Shown: in pieces, positions 52,481 to 60,935 of the stretch
How positions within the stretch are numbered: the first letter of the stretch is position 1
Layout of the letters: each line of letters begins with the position of its first letter
Assembly (NCBI RefSeq): GCF_047302425.1
Contig: NZ_CP154855.1
Coordinates: forward strand, 124,001-188,000
DNA: 64,000 bases
Source of the DNA: Oceanitalea sp047302425
GTDB taxonomy: Bacteria > Actinomycetota > Actinomycetes > Actinomycetales > Actinomycetaceae
Direction of reading: 5' to 3'
Translations under genes and position numbers: made by a program
The notes under the pieces: generated by a model
What the model saw: the letters and a program-made list of their open reading frames with translations, nothing else
What the model was told of the DNA's origin: nothing
Database searches by the model: none

Positions 52481-53335
52481 TCACGCGGGCAGCAGAGCGG
52501 ACAGAACCGGCACGACGCCGTCGTCCTCCACGGGCCCGGTGACGAGGTCCGCGGCCGCGCGGACCACCTCGTCCGCCCCGCCCATCGCGACGCCCAGCCC
52601 CGCCCAGCGGAGCATCTCGACGTCGTTGCGACCGTCACCCACGGCCACCGTCGCGCCCGGCGCCACGCCCATGCGCTCGCGCAAGGTGTCGAGCGCGGAC
52701 GCCTTGGTGACGCCGTCGGGGGCGAGGTCGAGCCACGCCGTCCAGCCGACGGCGTAGGAGACCCCGTGCAGGCCCACGCGTTCGACGAGGTCGTGGAAGT
52801 CCGCGGCCGACAGGTGCGGCGCGCGGAGCGTCACGCGGCTGGCGGGCGCGGCGCACAGCTCCTCGAAGTCGACGACGGTCATCTCCCCGCTCAGCTCCCC
52901 CATGGGGAAGGGTGCGGTCACCTTGAAGCCGCGGCCTAGGTCCTCGACGGCGAAGAGCCCGTCGGGCAGCTCCTCGCGCAGCAGCCGCAGCGCCGGCTCG
53001 GGGTCGAAGGTGACGACGTCGCTGATCTCGTAGCCGCCCTCGAGCTGCGGGTCCAGGCGCAGGCAGACGGCGCCGTTCGAGCACACCGCCCAGCCCTCGC
53101 GCAGCTCGAGCTCCTCGAGGATGGGGACGACGGCGGACACCGAGCGGCCCGTGGACAGGACCACCCGGGCACCGGCGTCCCGCAGCCGGCCGACGGTCTG
53201 GCGCACCGCCGTCGTCATCCGCTCCTCGTGGTCGATGAGCGTGCCGTCGATGTCGAGCGCGACGAGGAGGTCCGGCCCGGCCGCCGGGAAGGCGGCGGGC
53301 AGGTGGTCGCGGACGGCGTCGACGGTGAGGGTCAT
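52481..53335 (-). CDS. HAD superfamily (Cof-type) phosphatase
   Basis: A 284-residue phosphatase of the Cof/HAD-IIB group. The catalytic aspartates lie in DIDGTLIDHEE near residue 28, the Ser/Thr motif in LSTGRS, and the Mg-binding motif GDGRNDVEMLRWAGLGVAMG near 237. The middle cap domain fits sugar-phosphate or riboflavin-intermediate phosphatases. Its ATG overlaps the serS stop by 4 nt. This serS-HAD pair is common in Actinobacteria. Confidence 0.92.
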   Translation of the reverse strand: MTLTVDAVRDHLPAAFPAAGPDLLVALDIDGTLIDHEERMTTAVRQTVGRLRDAGARVVLSTGRSVSAVVPILEELELREGWAVCSNGAVCLRLDPQLEGGYEISDVVTFDPEPALRLLREELPDGLFAVEDLGRGFKVTAPFPMGELSGEMTVVDFEELCAAPASRVTLRAPHLSAADFHDLVERVGLHGVSYAVGWTAWLDLAPDGVTKASALDTLRERMGVAPGATVAVGDGRNDVEMLRWAGLGVAMGGADEVVRAAADLVTGPVEDDGVVPVLSALLPA

Positions 53336-54597
53336 CGCGCCGTCACCGGCTCGAGGACCTCCAGGCCGCCGAGGTAGGGCTGCAGGCCCGCGGGGACGCG
53401 GACCGAACCGTCCGGGAGCTGGTGGTTCTCGAGGATCGCGACGAGCCAGCGGGTGGTGGCGAGGGTGCCGTTGAGGGTGGCGACCGGCTCGGTGCCGTTC
53501 GGGCCGCGGTGGCGCACGCCCAGGCGGCGGGCCTGGAAGGTCGTGCAGTTCGAGGTGGAGGTGACCTCCATGTAGCGCTCCTGGCTGGGCAGCCAGGCCT
53601 CGCAGTCGAACTTCCGGGCGGCCGAGGAGCCGAGATCACCGGCGGCGACGTCGATGACGCGGTAGGGCAGCTCGACCTTGGTGAGCATCTCCTCCTCCCA
53701 GGCGAGCAGGCGGGCGTGCTCGTCCTGGGCGTCATCCGCGGTCGTGTAGCTGAACATCTCCACCTTGTTGAACTGGTGGACGCGGATGATGCCCCGGGTG
53801 TCCTTGCCGTAGGAGCCGGCCTCGCGGCGGTAGCAGGTCGACCAGCCGGCGTAGCGCATCGGGCCGGCGGACAGGTCGAGGATCTCGTCGGCGTGGTAGC
53901 CCGCGAGCGCCACCTCGGAGGTGCCGGTGAGGTAGAGGTCGTCGGCGGGCAGGTGGTAGATCTCGTCGGCGTGCTCGCCGAGGAAGCCGGTGCCGCTCAT
54001 CACCTGCGGGGAGACGAGCGTGGGCGTGATCATCGGGGTGAATCCGGCGGCGATCGCCTGGTCCATGGCGGCGTTGAGGAGCGCGAGCTCGAGGCGGGCG
54101 CCGATGCCGGTGAGGTAGTAGAAGCGGGCGCCGGAGACCTTCGCACCCCGCTTGACGTCGATCGCGGCCAGGCCCTCGCCCAGCTCGAGGTGGTCGCGGA
54201 CCTGCTCCAGCTCGCGGCGCTCACCCTCGGTGCGGAGCACGACGAAGTCGTCCTCGCCGCCCGCGGGCACGCCGTCGACGACGACGTTGGACAGCTGGTA
54301 GGCGGCCGTCGAGGCCTCCTCCGCGGCGACGGCGGCGTCCCGCTCGGCGCTCTTCACCCGCTCGGCGAGCTCCTTGGCGCGGGCCAGGACGGTGGGGCGC
54401 TCCTCCGGGGTGGCCTTGCCGACGGAGCGGCTGACGTCCTTCTGCTCCGAGCGCAGCTGCTCGAAGGTGCTGAGCGCCGTACGGCGGCGCTCGTCGGCCT
54501 CCAGGGCTCGGTCGACCAGGCCGGGGTCCTCGCCCCGGGCGCGCTGGCTGGCACGGACGACGTCGGGGTCCTCGCGCATGGCTCTGAGATCGATCAC
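53332..54597 (-). CDS. serS: Seryl-tRNA synthetase
   Basis: SerS charges all tRNA-Ser species, four of which are encoded in this window, and also supplies Ser-tRNA(Sec) in species that have it. It has 421 residues with a GTG start. An N-terminal coiled coil (about 30-100), which grips the long variable arm, is followed by the class II core: TGTSEVALAGYHADEIL, motif 2 CYRREAGSYGKDTRGIIRVH and motif 3 GTLATTRWLVAILENHQ. Start chosen by the conserved MIDLRAMREDPD. Confidence 0.97.
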   Translation of the reverse strand: MIDLRAMREDPDVVRASQRARGEDPGLVDRALEADERRRTALSTFEQLRSEQKDVSRSVGKATPEERPTVLARAKELAERVKSAERDAAVAAEEASTAAYQLSNVVVDGVPAGGEDDFVVLRTEGERRELEQVRDHLELGEGLAAIDVKRGAKVSGARFYYLTGIGARLELALLNAAMDQAIAAGFTPMITPTLVSPQVMSGTGFLGEHADEIYHLPADDLYLTGTSEVALAGYHADEILDLSAGPMRYAGWSTCYRREAGSYGKDTRGIIRVHQFNKVEMFSYTTADDAQDEHARLLAWEEEMLTKVELPYRVIDVAAGDLGSSAARKFDCEAWLPSQERYMEVTSTSNCTTFQARRLGVRHRGPNGTEPVATLNGTLATTRWLVAILENHQLPDGSVRVPAGLQPYLGGLEVLEPVTAR

Positions 54598-54669
54598 GCC
54601 CCCGAGCCTATCCGGGCGGACTCACCGCCTCACACGCGGGCGGGTGCGCGTGGCACTAGGGTCTGGCTC

Positions 54670-55242
54670 GTGAGACTCCGCCGCGCCCTGGCCCGCGCCT
54701 ACTGGCGGCTGAGCCGCTGGTCCCCGGACCCGACCCAGCCGCCCGCCGAGGGGCGCGGGATCCTCCTCGGCGTCCCGCACACCTCCAACTGGGACTTCGT
54801 CCTCATGCTCGCGCTCGCGTGGCACTGGGGCGTCAACGTGCGCTGGCTGGGCAAGAACAGCCTGTTCAAGCGCCCCTTCGGGCCGCTCATGCGGGCTCTG
54901 GGCGGCATCCCGGTGCAGCGGGACGACCCGGGCGGGCTCGTCGACGAGCTCGTGGCGCAGGTGCGCACCGGGCCGACGTACCTCGTCATCACGCCCGAGG
55001 GCTCCCGTACGGCCGTCCCGTACTGGAAGTCGGGCTTCTACCGGATCGCCCGCGCGACCGGGATGACGGTGACGCTCGGCTACGTCGACCGCCGCTCGAT
55101 GACCGCCGGCCTGGGCCCCACCCTGACGATGACCGGTGACGTCCGCGCCGACATGGACAAGATCCGCGAGTTCTACCGGGGCAAGGTGGGCGTGCGCGGC
55201 GGCCCCGAGCGCATCCCCCGCCTCCGCTCCGAGGAGGAGTAA
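54670..55242 (+). CDS. PlsC-like acyltransferase
   Basis: A 190-residue membrane-associated acyltransferase of the 1-acyl-glycerol-3-phosphate acyltransferase family. The catalytic motif is HTSNWD near residue 36, in place of HxxxxD with spacing kept, and the acceptor motif PEGSR near 110. The segment IRWLGK-like (VRWLGKNSLFKRPFG) is typical. GTG start at 54670. It is divergent from serS with about 70 nt between them. It could acylate phosphatidic acid precursors or another lipid acceptor. Confidence 0.88.
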   Translation: MRLRRALARAYWRLSRWSPDPTQPPAEGRGILLGVPHTSNWDFVLMLALAWHWGVNVRWLGKNSLFKRPFGPLMRALGGIPVQRDDPGGLVDELVAQVRTGPTYLVITPEGSRTAVPYWKSGFYRIARATGMTVTLGYVDRRSMTAGLGPTLTMTGDVRADMDKIREFYRGKVGVRGGPERIPRLRSEEE

Positions 55243-55266
55243 CCCCTGCCCGCCGGGACCCCCTCC

Positions 55267-55356
55267 CGCCGACAGCACAGTTACCGCCGACAGCACAGTT
55301 ATCGTCGACAGCACAGTTACCGCCGACAGCACAGTTATCGTCGACAGCCGGACTCT
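55267..55356 (+). repeat. Five tandem 18-nt intergenic repeats
   Basis: Units at 55267, 55285, 55303, 55321 and 55339. Four are of the type CGCCGACAGCACAGTTAC (or CGTCGA at units 3 and 5), and the fifth ends CCGGACTCT. The array fills the gap between the acyltransferase and the convergent kinase gene, ending 2 nt before the kinase stop. Confidence 0.92.
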
Positions 55357-55358
55357 CC

Positions 55359-56564
55359 TCAGGGCGTGCGGACGACCAGCCCCCCGTGCTGCACCCGCGC
55401 GTGGACGACGGCGGCCTCGCCCAGCAGGTCACCGTCCACCTGGACGTGCTCGGGCTCCTCGGTGCGGATCGTCAGCGAGTGCGCCCGGCGGAAGTCGATG
55501 CTCCCGGTGCTGTAGGGCATGAGGTCGCGCCGCACCCCGACCCCCTGGAGCACGACCTTGCGCAGCAGGTCGGCCCAGCCGATGATCCCGCCGCGGGTGT
55601 CGATCGCCGCGACGTCCAGCCACCCGTCGTCGAGCTGCGCGTCCGGGAAGAGGACGACGCCGCCGGGCAGGCGCCCGCAGTTGGCGATGAGGACGGTGCG
55701 CGCCTGGAAGGTCGAGGTCTCCTCGGACTCGCCGAGCTCGAGGGTGGCGCGCATCTTGCGGCCGAGCAGATGCTTGACGCCGCCGACGAAGTAGGCGATC
55801 CAGCCGATGCGGGCCTTGAGCTCGTCGTCGGCGCCGCTGACCATCTCGGCGTCGAAGCCCATGCCGCCGATGACGAGGAAGACGTGCTCCTTCTCGAGCT
55901 CGGCACCGGGTACCTCACCGGCCTTGACCTCCGGCGCCTGGCTGTCGTCAGCGGGCGTGGGCGCCACCTCGGTACGCCCCGGCTCGCCGCGGTAGACGTC
56001 CTCCTCGGGCAGGGTGGCCGCCGGCGGCTTCTCCAGGCGCAGCCAGCCGAGGTCCATCCTGCGGTTGCGGCCTGTCAGCGCCGCTACGGCCATGTCGCGG
56101 TGACCGGTGAGGGGCAGTTCGAGGTTGCGGGCCAGGAGGTTACCGGTGCCGAGCGGCAGGATGCCCATCGGGGTGTCGGTCCCGGCCAACCCCTCCGCGA
56201 CGGCCCGGACCGTGCCGTCCCCTCCGGCAGCGATGACGACGGACGCGCCCTGCTCGAGTGCCGTCCGCACCTGGCCGCCGCCCGGGTCCTCGACCGTCGT
56301 CTCCAGCCACAGCGGCTCCGGGAGCCCGGAGTCCGCGGCCACCTCGCTGACGAGCGCACGCAACCGATCGCCGTCGGTGCCCTTGGAGGGGTTGAAGACG
56401 ACGGCGGGCGGCCCGGTCGGCCTCTCGGGCTCGACGGGCGGGGGGTCGTCGTGGGCGAAGGACGGGGTGCGGCGCTGCAGCGCGCGCCACACGGCGATCC
56501 CGACGACGAGGCCGGCAACGGCGACGACAAGGGCGATGACGGCGACCCACTGCTCCCAGCTCAC
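55359..56564 (-). CDS. Diacylglycerol kinase-like lipid kinase, membrane-anchored
   Basis: A 401-residue protein with a GTG start. One N-terminal membrane helix (VAVIALVVAVAGLVVGIAVW) is followed by a DagK/LCB5 catalytic domain: VVFNPSKG near residue 56, VVIAAGGDGTVR near 113, and GTGNLLARN near 139. The C-terminal beta-rich domain contains GGMGFDAEM and DGDLLGEA. The product would be phosphatidic acid or a phosphorylated sphingoid/polyprenol lipid. An acidic insert (residues about 180-230) is unusual. It may be functionally linked to the adjacent acyltransferase. Confidence 0.9.
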   Translation of the reverse strand: MSWEQWVAVIALVVAVAGLVVGIAVWRALQRRTPSFAHDDPPPVEPERPTGPPAVVFNPSKGTDGDRLRALVSEVAADSGLPEPLWLETTVEDPGGGQVRTALEQGASVVIAAGGDGTVRAVAEGLAGTDTPMGILPLGTGNLLARNLELPLTGHRDMAVAALTGRNRRMDLGWLRLEKPPAATLPEEDVYRGEPGRTEVAPTPADDSQAPEVKAGEVPGAELEKEHVFLVIGGMGFDAEMVSGADDELKARIGWIAYFVGGVKHLLGRKMRATLELGESEETSTFQARTVLIANCGRLPGGVVLFPDAQLDDGWLDVAAIDTRGGIIGWADLLRKVVLQGVGVRRDLMPYSTGSIDFRRAHSLTIRTEEPEHVQVDGDLLGEAAVVHARVQHGGLVVRTP

Positions 56565-56619
56565 GTGCCGACCGTAGTGGGCAGCCCGCCCCTCCGCGCT
56601 CCAGCACCGGCGAGCCCGG

Positions 56620-56691
56620 AGGATCCGGCTCTCGGCGGCAGGGGGCGAGCTCCGGAGAATCCGGCTGTCGGCGGTAAGTGGGCTGTCGGCG
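56620..56691 (-). repeat. Three 18-nt intergenic repeats, two in tandem
   Basis: Minus-strand units at 56691-56674 (CGCCGACAGCCCACTTAC), 56673-56656 (CGCCGACAGCCGGATTCT) and 56637-56620 (CGCCGAGAGCCGGATCCT). They occupy the gap between the pheA stop and the lipid kinase start. Confidence 0.88.
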
Positions 56692-56701
56692 GTGAGGCGG
56701 G

Positions 56702-57652
56702 TCAGGCTTGGCCGGTGCGGATGCGCTCGACCCAGGCGCGGGCGGCGACGAAGTCGGCGTCGTGCGTCCCCGGCGCGAGGGTGGGCGCCAGGCGGTCCCA
56801 GCGCGGGTAGGAGCCCATGAAGCGCACGAGCGGGCACACCCGGTGCAGGCCGATGAGCGCGGCGCCGACCCGCTCCTCGGCGACGTGCCCCTCGAGGTCC
56901 ATCGAGAAGGAGTACCGGCCCAGCGAGTCGCCGATCGGCCGCGACTCGATGCGCGAGAGGTTGACCCCGCGCACGGCGAACTGCTCGAGCATGTCGAGCA
57001 GCGCGCCGGCCTCGTTGTCGGCGAGGTGGACCATGAGCGTCGTCTTGTCCGCACCGGTCGGCTCGGGCACCGTGCCGGGGCGGGAAACGACGACGAAGCG
57101 CGTCACCGCGTGCGGGTTGTCCGCCACCCCCTCGGCCAGCGCCTCGAGCCCGTAGCGCTCGGCCGACAGCGCCGAGCACAGCGCGGCGTCGAAGCCGGCC
57201 TCGCGGCCGCGGTCGGCGAGGATCGCGGCGGCCGCGGCGGTGGACGTCGCGGGGACGTGGACCGCGCCGTCGAGCTCGCGCGCCACCCAGCCGCGGCACT
57301 GCGCCCACGCGTGCGGGTGGGTGGAGATGCGGCGCACCTCCTCCAGCCGCGTGCCGGGCACGACGGCGAGGACGAAGGCCACCGGCACGACGACCTCACC
57401 GACGATGACGAGCGGCTCCGGGGAGGAGGCGAGCGTGTCGAGCGTGACGTTGACCCCACCCTCGACGGAGTTCTCCATCGGCACGACGGCGAAGTCGGCC
57501 CGCCCGGCGCGCACCGCGTCGAGCGCGGACACGACGTCGGTCGAGGGCTCGGCCTGCACCGGGTCCGCGCCGACGAAGGCCCGCAGCGCCGCCTCGGTGA
57601 AGGTCCCCTCGGGGCCGAGGTAGGTGTAGCGGGCCAGCTGGTGGTCGGGCAT
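56702..57652 (-). CDS. pheA: Prephenate dehydratase with ACT domain
   Basis: PheA converts prephenate to phenylpyruvate in phenylalanine synthesis. It has 316 residues. The catalytic domain contains YLGPEGTFTEAALRAF at the N-terminus, PMENSVEGGVNVTLD near residue 60, and the characteristic TRFVVVSRP near 175. The C-terminal ACT domain (ADNEAGALLDMLEQF, RIESRPIGDSLGRYSF) binds phenylalanine; the ESRP motif is the allosteric hallmark. It is monocistronic or followed by the lipid kinase across the repeats. Confidence 0.97.
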   Translation of the reverse strand: MPDHQLARYTYLGPEGTFTEAALRAFVGADPVQAEPSTDVVSALDAVRAGRADFAVVPMENSVEGGVNVTLDTLASSPEPLVIVGEVVVPVAFVLAVVPGTRLEEVRRISTHPHAWAQCRGWVARELDGAVHVPATSTAAAAAILADRGREAGFDAALCSALSAERYGLEALAEGVADNPHAVTRFVVVSRPGTVPEPTGADKTTLMVHLADNEAGALLDMLEQFAVRGVNLSRIESRPIGDSLGRYSFSMDLEGHVAEERVGAALIGLHRVCPLVRFMGSYPRWDRLAPTLAPGTHDADFVAARAWVERIRTGQA

Positions 57653-57741
57653 CGGATCTCCTCGTGCGTGGTGCGCCCCGTGCGCACCGACGCAGCCTAG
57701 CCAGCGGGCCCGGCATCGGCCGCGCCACGTAGGCTGCCGGG

Positions 57742-60111
57742 GTGAGGCGCCGTCGGAACACCGTCACCCGTGTGGGGCTGGTCCTGCTCGCGGTGGCACT
57801 CATCGCCGCGCTCGTCCTTCCCCTCGGCGGCACCGTCTTCGCCGCCACGGAGGACGACGACGCCGCCCCGGACGCGTCGTCCGGCGCACCCGTCGTGCTC
57901 CTCGGCACGGGCGGCCTGCGCTGGGAGGACCTGTCCGCGCTCGCCACTCCCCGGCTGTGGACGCTGGCCGAGGAGGCGGGCGTCGCCAACTCGGTGGTCC
58001 GCTCGGTCCGCTCGAGCACCTGCCCGGCCGACGGCTGGCTCGCGGTCTCCGCCGGCCGGCGTGCGGCGGACCTGCCCGCGGGGACGCACGGTGTGTGCCG
58101 CCGTCTGGAGAACGCCGTCGACGGCGCGGTCCCCGGCTGGGAGGACTACCTCACCGCCGCGGAGGAGGCCTCCTACGACGCCCGGCCCGGAACCCTGGGC
58201 GAGCTCGTCACCGAGGCCGGGACCCCGACGGCGGCCGTGGGGCCGGGAGCCGCCATCGCGCTCGCCGACCCGGCCGGCGCCGTCGTCGGTGAGTACGAGC
58301 CACGCCCGCAGGACCCCGCGCTGCTCAGCGCCGTCGTCGAGCGGGCCGCGACGGAGGTGGAGCTCCTCGTCGTCGACCTCGGTGCCGTCCGCGACCGGGG
58401 CCGCCCGCTCGTCAGCGCCACCGACCGCCGCTTCTCCGGCCCCGAGGAGGACGCGCCGGCCAAGGCGACCCGCGCCTGGCCGCTCACCGGCCCGGACCGC
58501 CTCGAGCAGGTCGCGGTGCTCGAGGCGCGCGCCGCCGCGGTCCTCGACGCGCTGCCCGAGGGCGCCACCGTCCTGCTCGCCTCGCTCGCGGACTCCGGGT
58601 CCACGCCCGTCATGCAGGTGACGGCGCTCGCCTCGCCCAGCGAGCCGGCCGGGATGCTCGAGAGCCGCTCCACCCGCCAGCCGGGCATGGTGCAGTCCAC
58701 CGACGTCCTGCCCACCCTGCTCGACCGCCTCGGGATCGAGGCGCCCGCCGGCCTCGCGGGCGCGCCCATGCGCGCCACGCCCGGTGACGGGAGCGGCGCC
58801 GCGCGGATCGCCACGCTCATCGACGAGAACCGGCACGCGATCGCCGTCCGCCCGCTCACCGCGCCCTTCTTCTCCGGGCTCGTCCTCGTCAACCTCGCGC
58901 TCTACGCGCTCGTCACCGTGGGCCTCAACCGCGGCTTCCTCGACCGCGCCGGCCGCTGGCTGGACCGGCGCCGCTCGAGCGGCTGGGCCGGCATCGGCCG
59001 GGCCGCCCGGGCGCTCGACCCGGACCGGGCGCTGCACGCCCTGCGGGCCGTGGCGGTCACCGTCGCGGCCGTGCCGGTGGGCAGCTACCTCGCCAACCTC
59101 CTGCCGTGGTGGCGCACCGGCTCACCCGGCCTCGTGGTCTACACGGCGACGATCGGGATCGCCGCGCTCATCGCCGGGCTGGCGCTGGCCCGCCCCTGGC
59201 GCCGGCAGCTGCTCGCGCCCGTGGGGATCGTCGCGGGCATCACCGCACTGGTCCTCGCGGTCGACGTCCTCACCGGGGCGCGCCTGCAGCTCGCCGCCCT
59301 CATGGGGGTCCAGCCGCAGGTCGGAGGCCGCTTCTACGGGATCAACAACTCCTCCTTCGCGCTGTGGGCGACGAGCACGCTCCTGGCCGCCAGCTGCCTG
59401 GTCGAGCCGCTCGTGCGGCGCGGGAGGCGACGTGCCGCGGCGGCCGTCGTCGCCGTCGTCGGCCTCATCGCGACCGTCCTCAACGGGGCGCCGGGGATCG
59501 GCGCGGACTTCGGCGGGCCGCCGGCGCTGCTGCCCGCCTTCATCATCCTCGCGCTGCTCGCCCTGGGAGTGCGGCTCACCTGGCGGCGGGTGGCGCTCGT
59601 GCTCGGGGCGGCGGCGGCCGTGGCGATCTCCTTCTCGCTCATCGACTGGATGCGGCCGCCCGCCGAGCGCAGCCACCTCGGCCGCTTCATCGAGACCGTC
59701 CTGGACGGCGGGCTGTTCGACGTCGTCCTGCGCAAGCTCGGGCAGAACCTGGCCAACCTCTTCGGCTCCACGCTCACCTTCCTCGCGGTGGGCGGGATCG
59801 CGCTCGTCGTCCTCGTCCTCACCCAGCCGCTGCGCCGCGCCGCGCGCTCGGGCGACCACGCCGCCTACGGGTGGCTGGCCAAGGGCTCCTCGCTGCGGCG
59901 GCTCGAGGCGGACGCGCGCATGCTGCGCCCGGCCCTGGTCGCCGTCGCCGTCGCGCTCGGCATCGGCTTCGGGGTCAACGACTCCGGCATCGTCATCCCG
60001 GCCATCGGGGTCTCGGTCGCGGTGCCACTGCTCATCGCGGTGGTCGCGGCCTGGCTGCTGCGGCTGCGCGCCGAGCCGCTACCGGTTCAGCCGGAGACGA
60101 CGGCGCGGTAG
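57742..60111 (+). CDS. Large membrane protein with extracellular AlkP-like domain
   Basis: A 789-residue protein with a GTG start. After an N-terminal membrane helix an extracellular domain (about 45-360) contains VVLLGTGGLRWEDLSALATP and VLPTLLDRLGIEAP, which recall alkaline phosphatase-superfamily or sulfatase-like folds. The metal ligands are not all evident. The C-terminal half has about ten membrane helices, with a conserved GGRFYGINNSSFALWAT near 535. The nearest recognisable relatives are uncharacterised actinobacterial membrane proteins. It converges on and overlaps the glycosyltransferase gene by 25 nt, so an envelope role is plausible. Confidence 0.8.
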   Translation: MRRRRNTVTRVGLVLLAVALIAALVLPLGGTVFAATEDDDAAPDASSGAPVVLLGTGGLRWEDLSALATPRLWTLAEEAGVANSVVRSVRSSTCPADGWLAVSAGRRAADLPAGTHGVCRRLENAVDGAVPGWEDYLTAAEEASYDARPGTLGELVTEAGTPTAAVGPGAAIALADPAGAVVGEYEPRPQDPALLSAVVERAATEVELLVVDLGAVRDRGRPLVSATDRRFSGPEEDAPAKATRAWPLTGPDRLEQVAVLEARAAAVLDALPEGATVLLASLADSGSTPVMQVTALASPSEPAGMLESRSTRQPGMVQSTDVLPTLLDRLGIEAPAGLAGAPMRATPGDGSGAARIATLIDENRHAIAVRPLTAPFFSGLVLVNLALYALVTVGLNRGFLDRAGRWLDRRRSSGWAGIGRAARALDPDRALHALRAVAVTVAAVPVGSYLANLLPWWRTGSPGLVVYTATIGIAALIAGLALARPWRRQLLAPVGIVAGITALVLAVDVLTGARLQLAALMGVQPQVGGRFYGINNSSFALWATSTLLAASCLVEPLVRRGRRRAAAAVVAVVGLIATVLNGAPGIGADFGGPPALLPAFIILALLALGVRLTWRRVALVLGAAAAVAISFSLIDWMRPPAERSHLGRFIETVLDGGLFDVVLRKLGQNLANLFGSTLTFLAVGGIALVVLVLTQPLRRAARSGDHAAYGWLAKGSSLRRLEADARMLRPALVAVAVALGIGFGVNDSGIVIPAIGVSVAVPLLIAVVAAWLLRLRAEPLPVQPETTAR

Positions 60112-60881
60112 GGCTGGCCCGGCGCCTGGTCGGCCGGCCGGTCCCCGAGGGCGCGCGCACCCACCCGCACGCCGCGTGCGCGCCGCACCGCGGCGGCGAG
60201 CATGACGTCGCGGTACTGGGCGGCGCGGTGCAGCTGGCCGGCGAGGTCGTTGCTGCTGGCCCGGTGCCGCAGGTCGCAGGGCACCTCGACGAGCGTGAAG
60301 CCCTTGACGAGCAGGTCGATCGTCATCCCGGTCTCCACGCCCCACCCGGCGGCGAGCGGGACGGCGGCCTCGAAGGCCTCACGGGTGAGGCAGCGCTGGC
60401 CGGAGAGCGGCTGGGTGGGCAGCCAGCCGGTGGCGCGCGCGATGCTGCGCCGTGCCTTGCCGACGACGATCCCACGGCCGCCCGCCCCCGGCTGCGGCGG
60501 CAGCACGGCGATCGCGCAGTCCGCGGTACCGGCGAGCACCGCATCCACGAGCGGGGTGACCCCGACGGCGGTCTCCCCGAGGTCCGCGTCGATGAACAGG
60601 AGCAGCCGGGCGGGCCCCTCGGGGGCGTCACGCATGGCAACGACGGACGCGCCGGTCTCCATCGCCGAGGCCTTGCCCCGGTTGACCGAGTGACGCACGA
60701 CGACGGCGCCCGCCGCGCGGGCGACGTGCTGGGTGTCGTCGGTGGAGCCGTCGTCGACGACGACGACGAGGTCGACGTGCGGGATGGCACGGGCGGCCCT
60801 GACGGTCGCCGCGATCCGCGTGCTCTCGTCCTTCGCCGGGATCACGACGGCGACCCGCTGGGGGCCAGGGCGCCGGTTCAC
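60087..60881 (-). CDS. Family 2 glycosyltransferase
   Basis: A 264-residue GT-A fold glycosyltransferase. The start motif VVIPAKDESTRIAATVRAAR and VVVVDDGSTDDTQHVAR are typical, and the metal-binding DAD lies in LFIDADLGE. The later motif LPTQPLSGQRCLTREAFEAA is characteristic of GT2 enzymes like mycobacterial GpgS and polyprenol-sugar synthases. It lacks membrane helices, so it is cytosolic or peripheral. GTG start at 60881. Adjacent genes give little hint of the sugar. Confidence 0.87.
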   Translation of the reverse strand: MNRRPGPQRVAVVIPAKDESTRIAATVRAARAIPHVDLVVVVDDGSTDDTQHVARAAGAVVVRHSVNRGKASAMETGASVVAMRDAPEGPARLLLFIDADLGETAVGVTPLVDAVLAGTADCAIAVLPPQPGAGGRGIVVGKARRSIARATGWLPTQPLSGQRCLTREAFEAAVPLAAGWGVETGMTIDLLVKGFTLVEVPCDLRHRASSNDLAGQLHRAAQYRDVMLAAAVRRARGVRVGARALGDRPADQAPGQPYRAVVSG

Positions 60882-60935
60882 CCTTCGAGCGTAGTGGTGG
60901 TCAGGGCCTTCGCGCAGGTTCACGGCACGCGGCCG

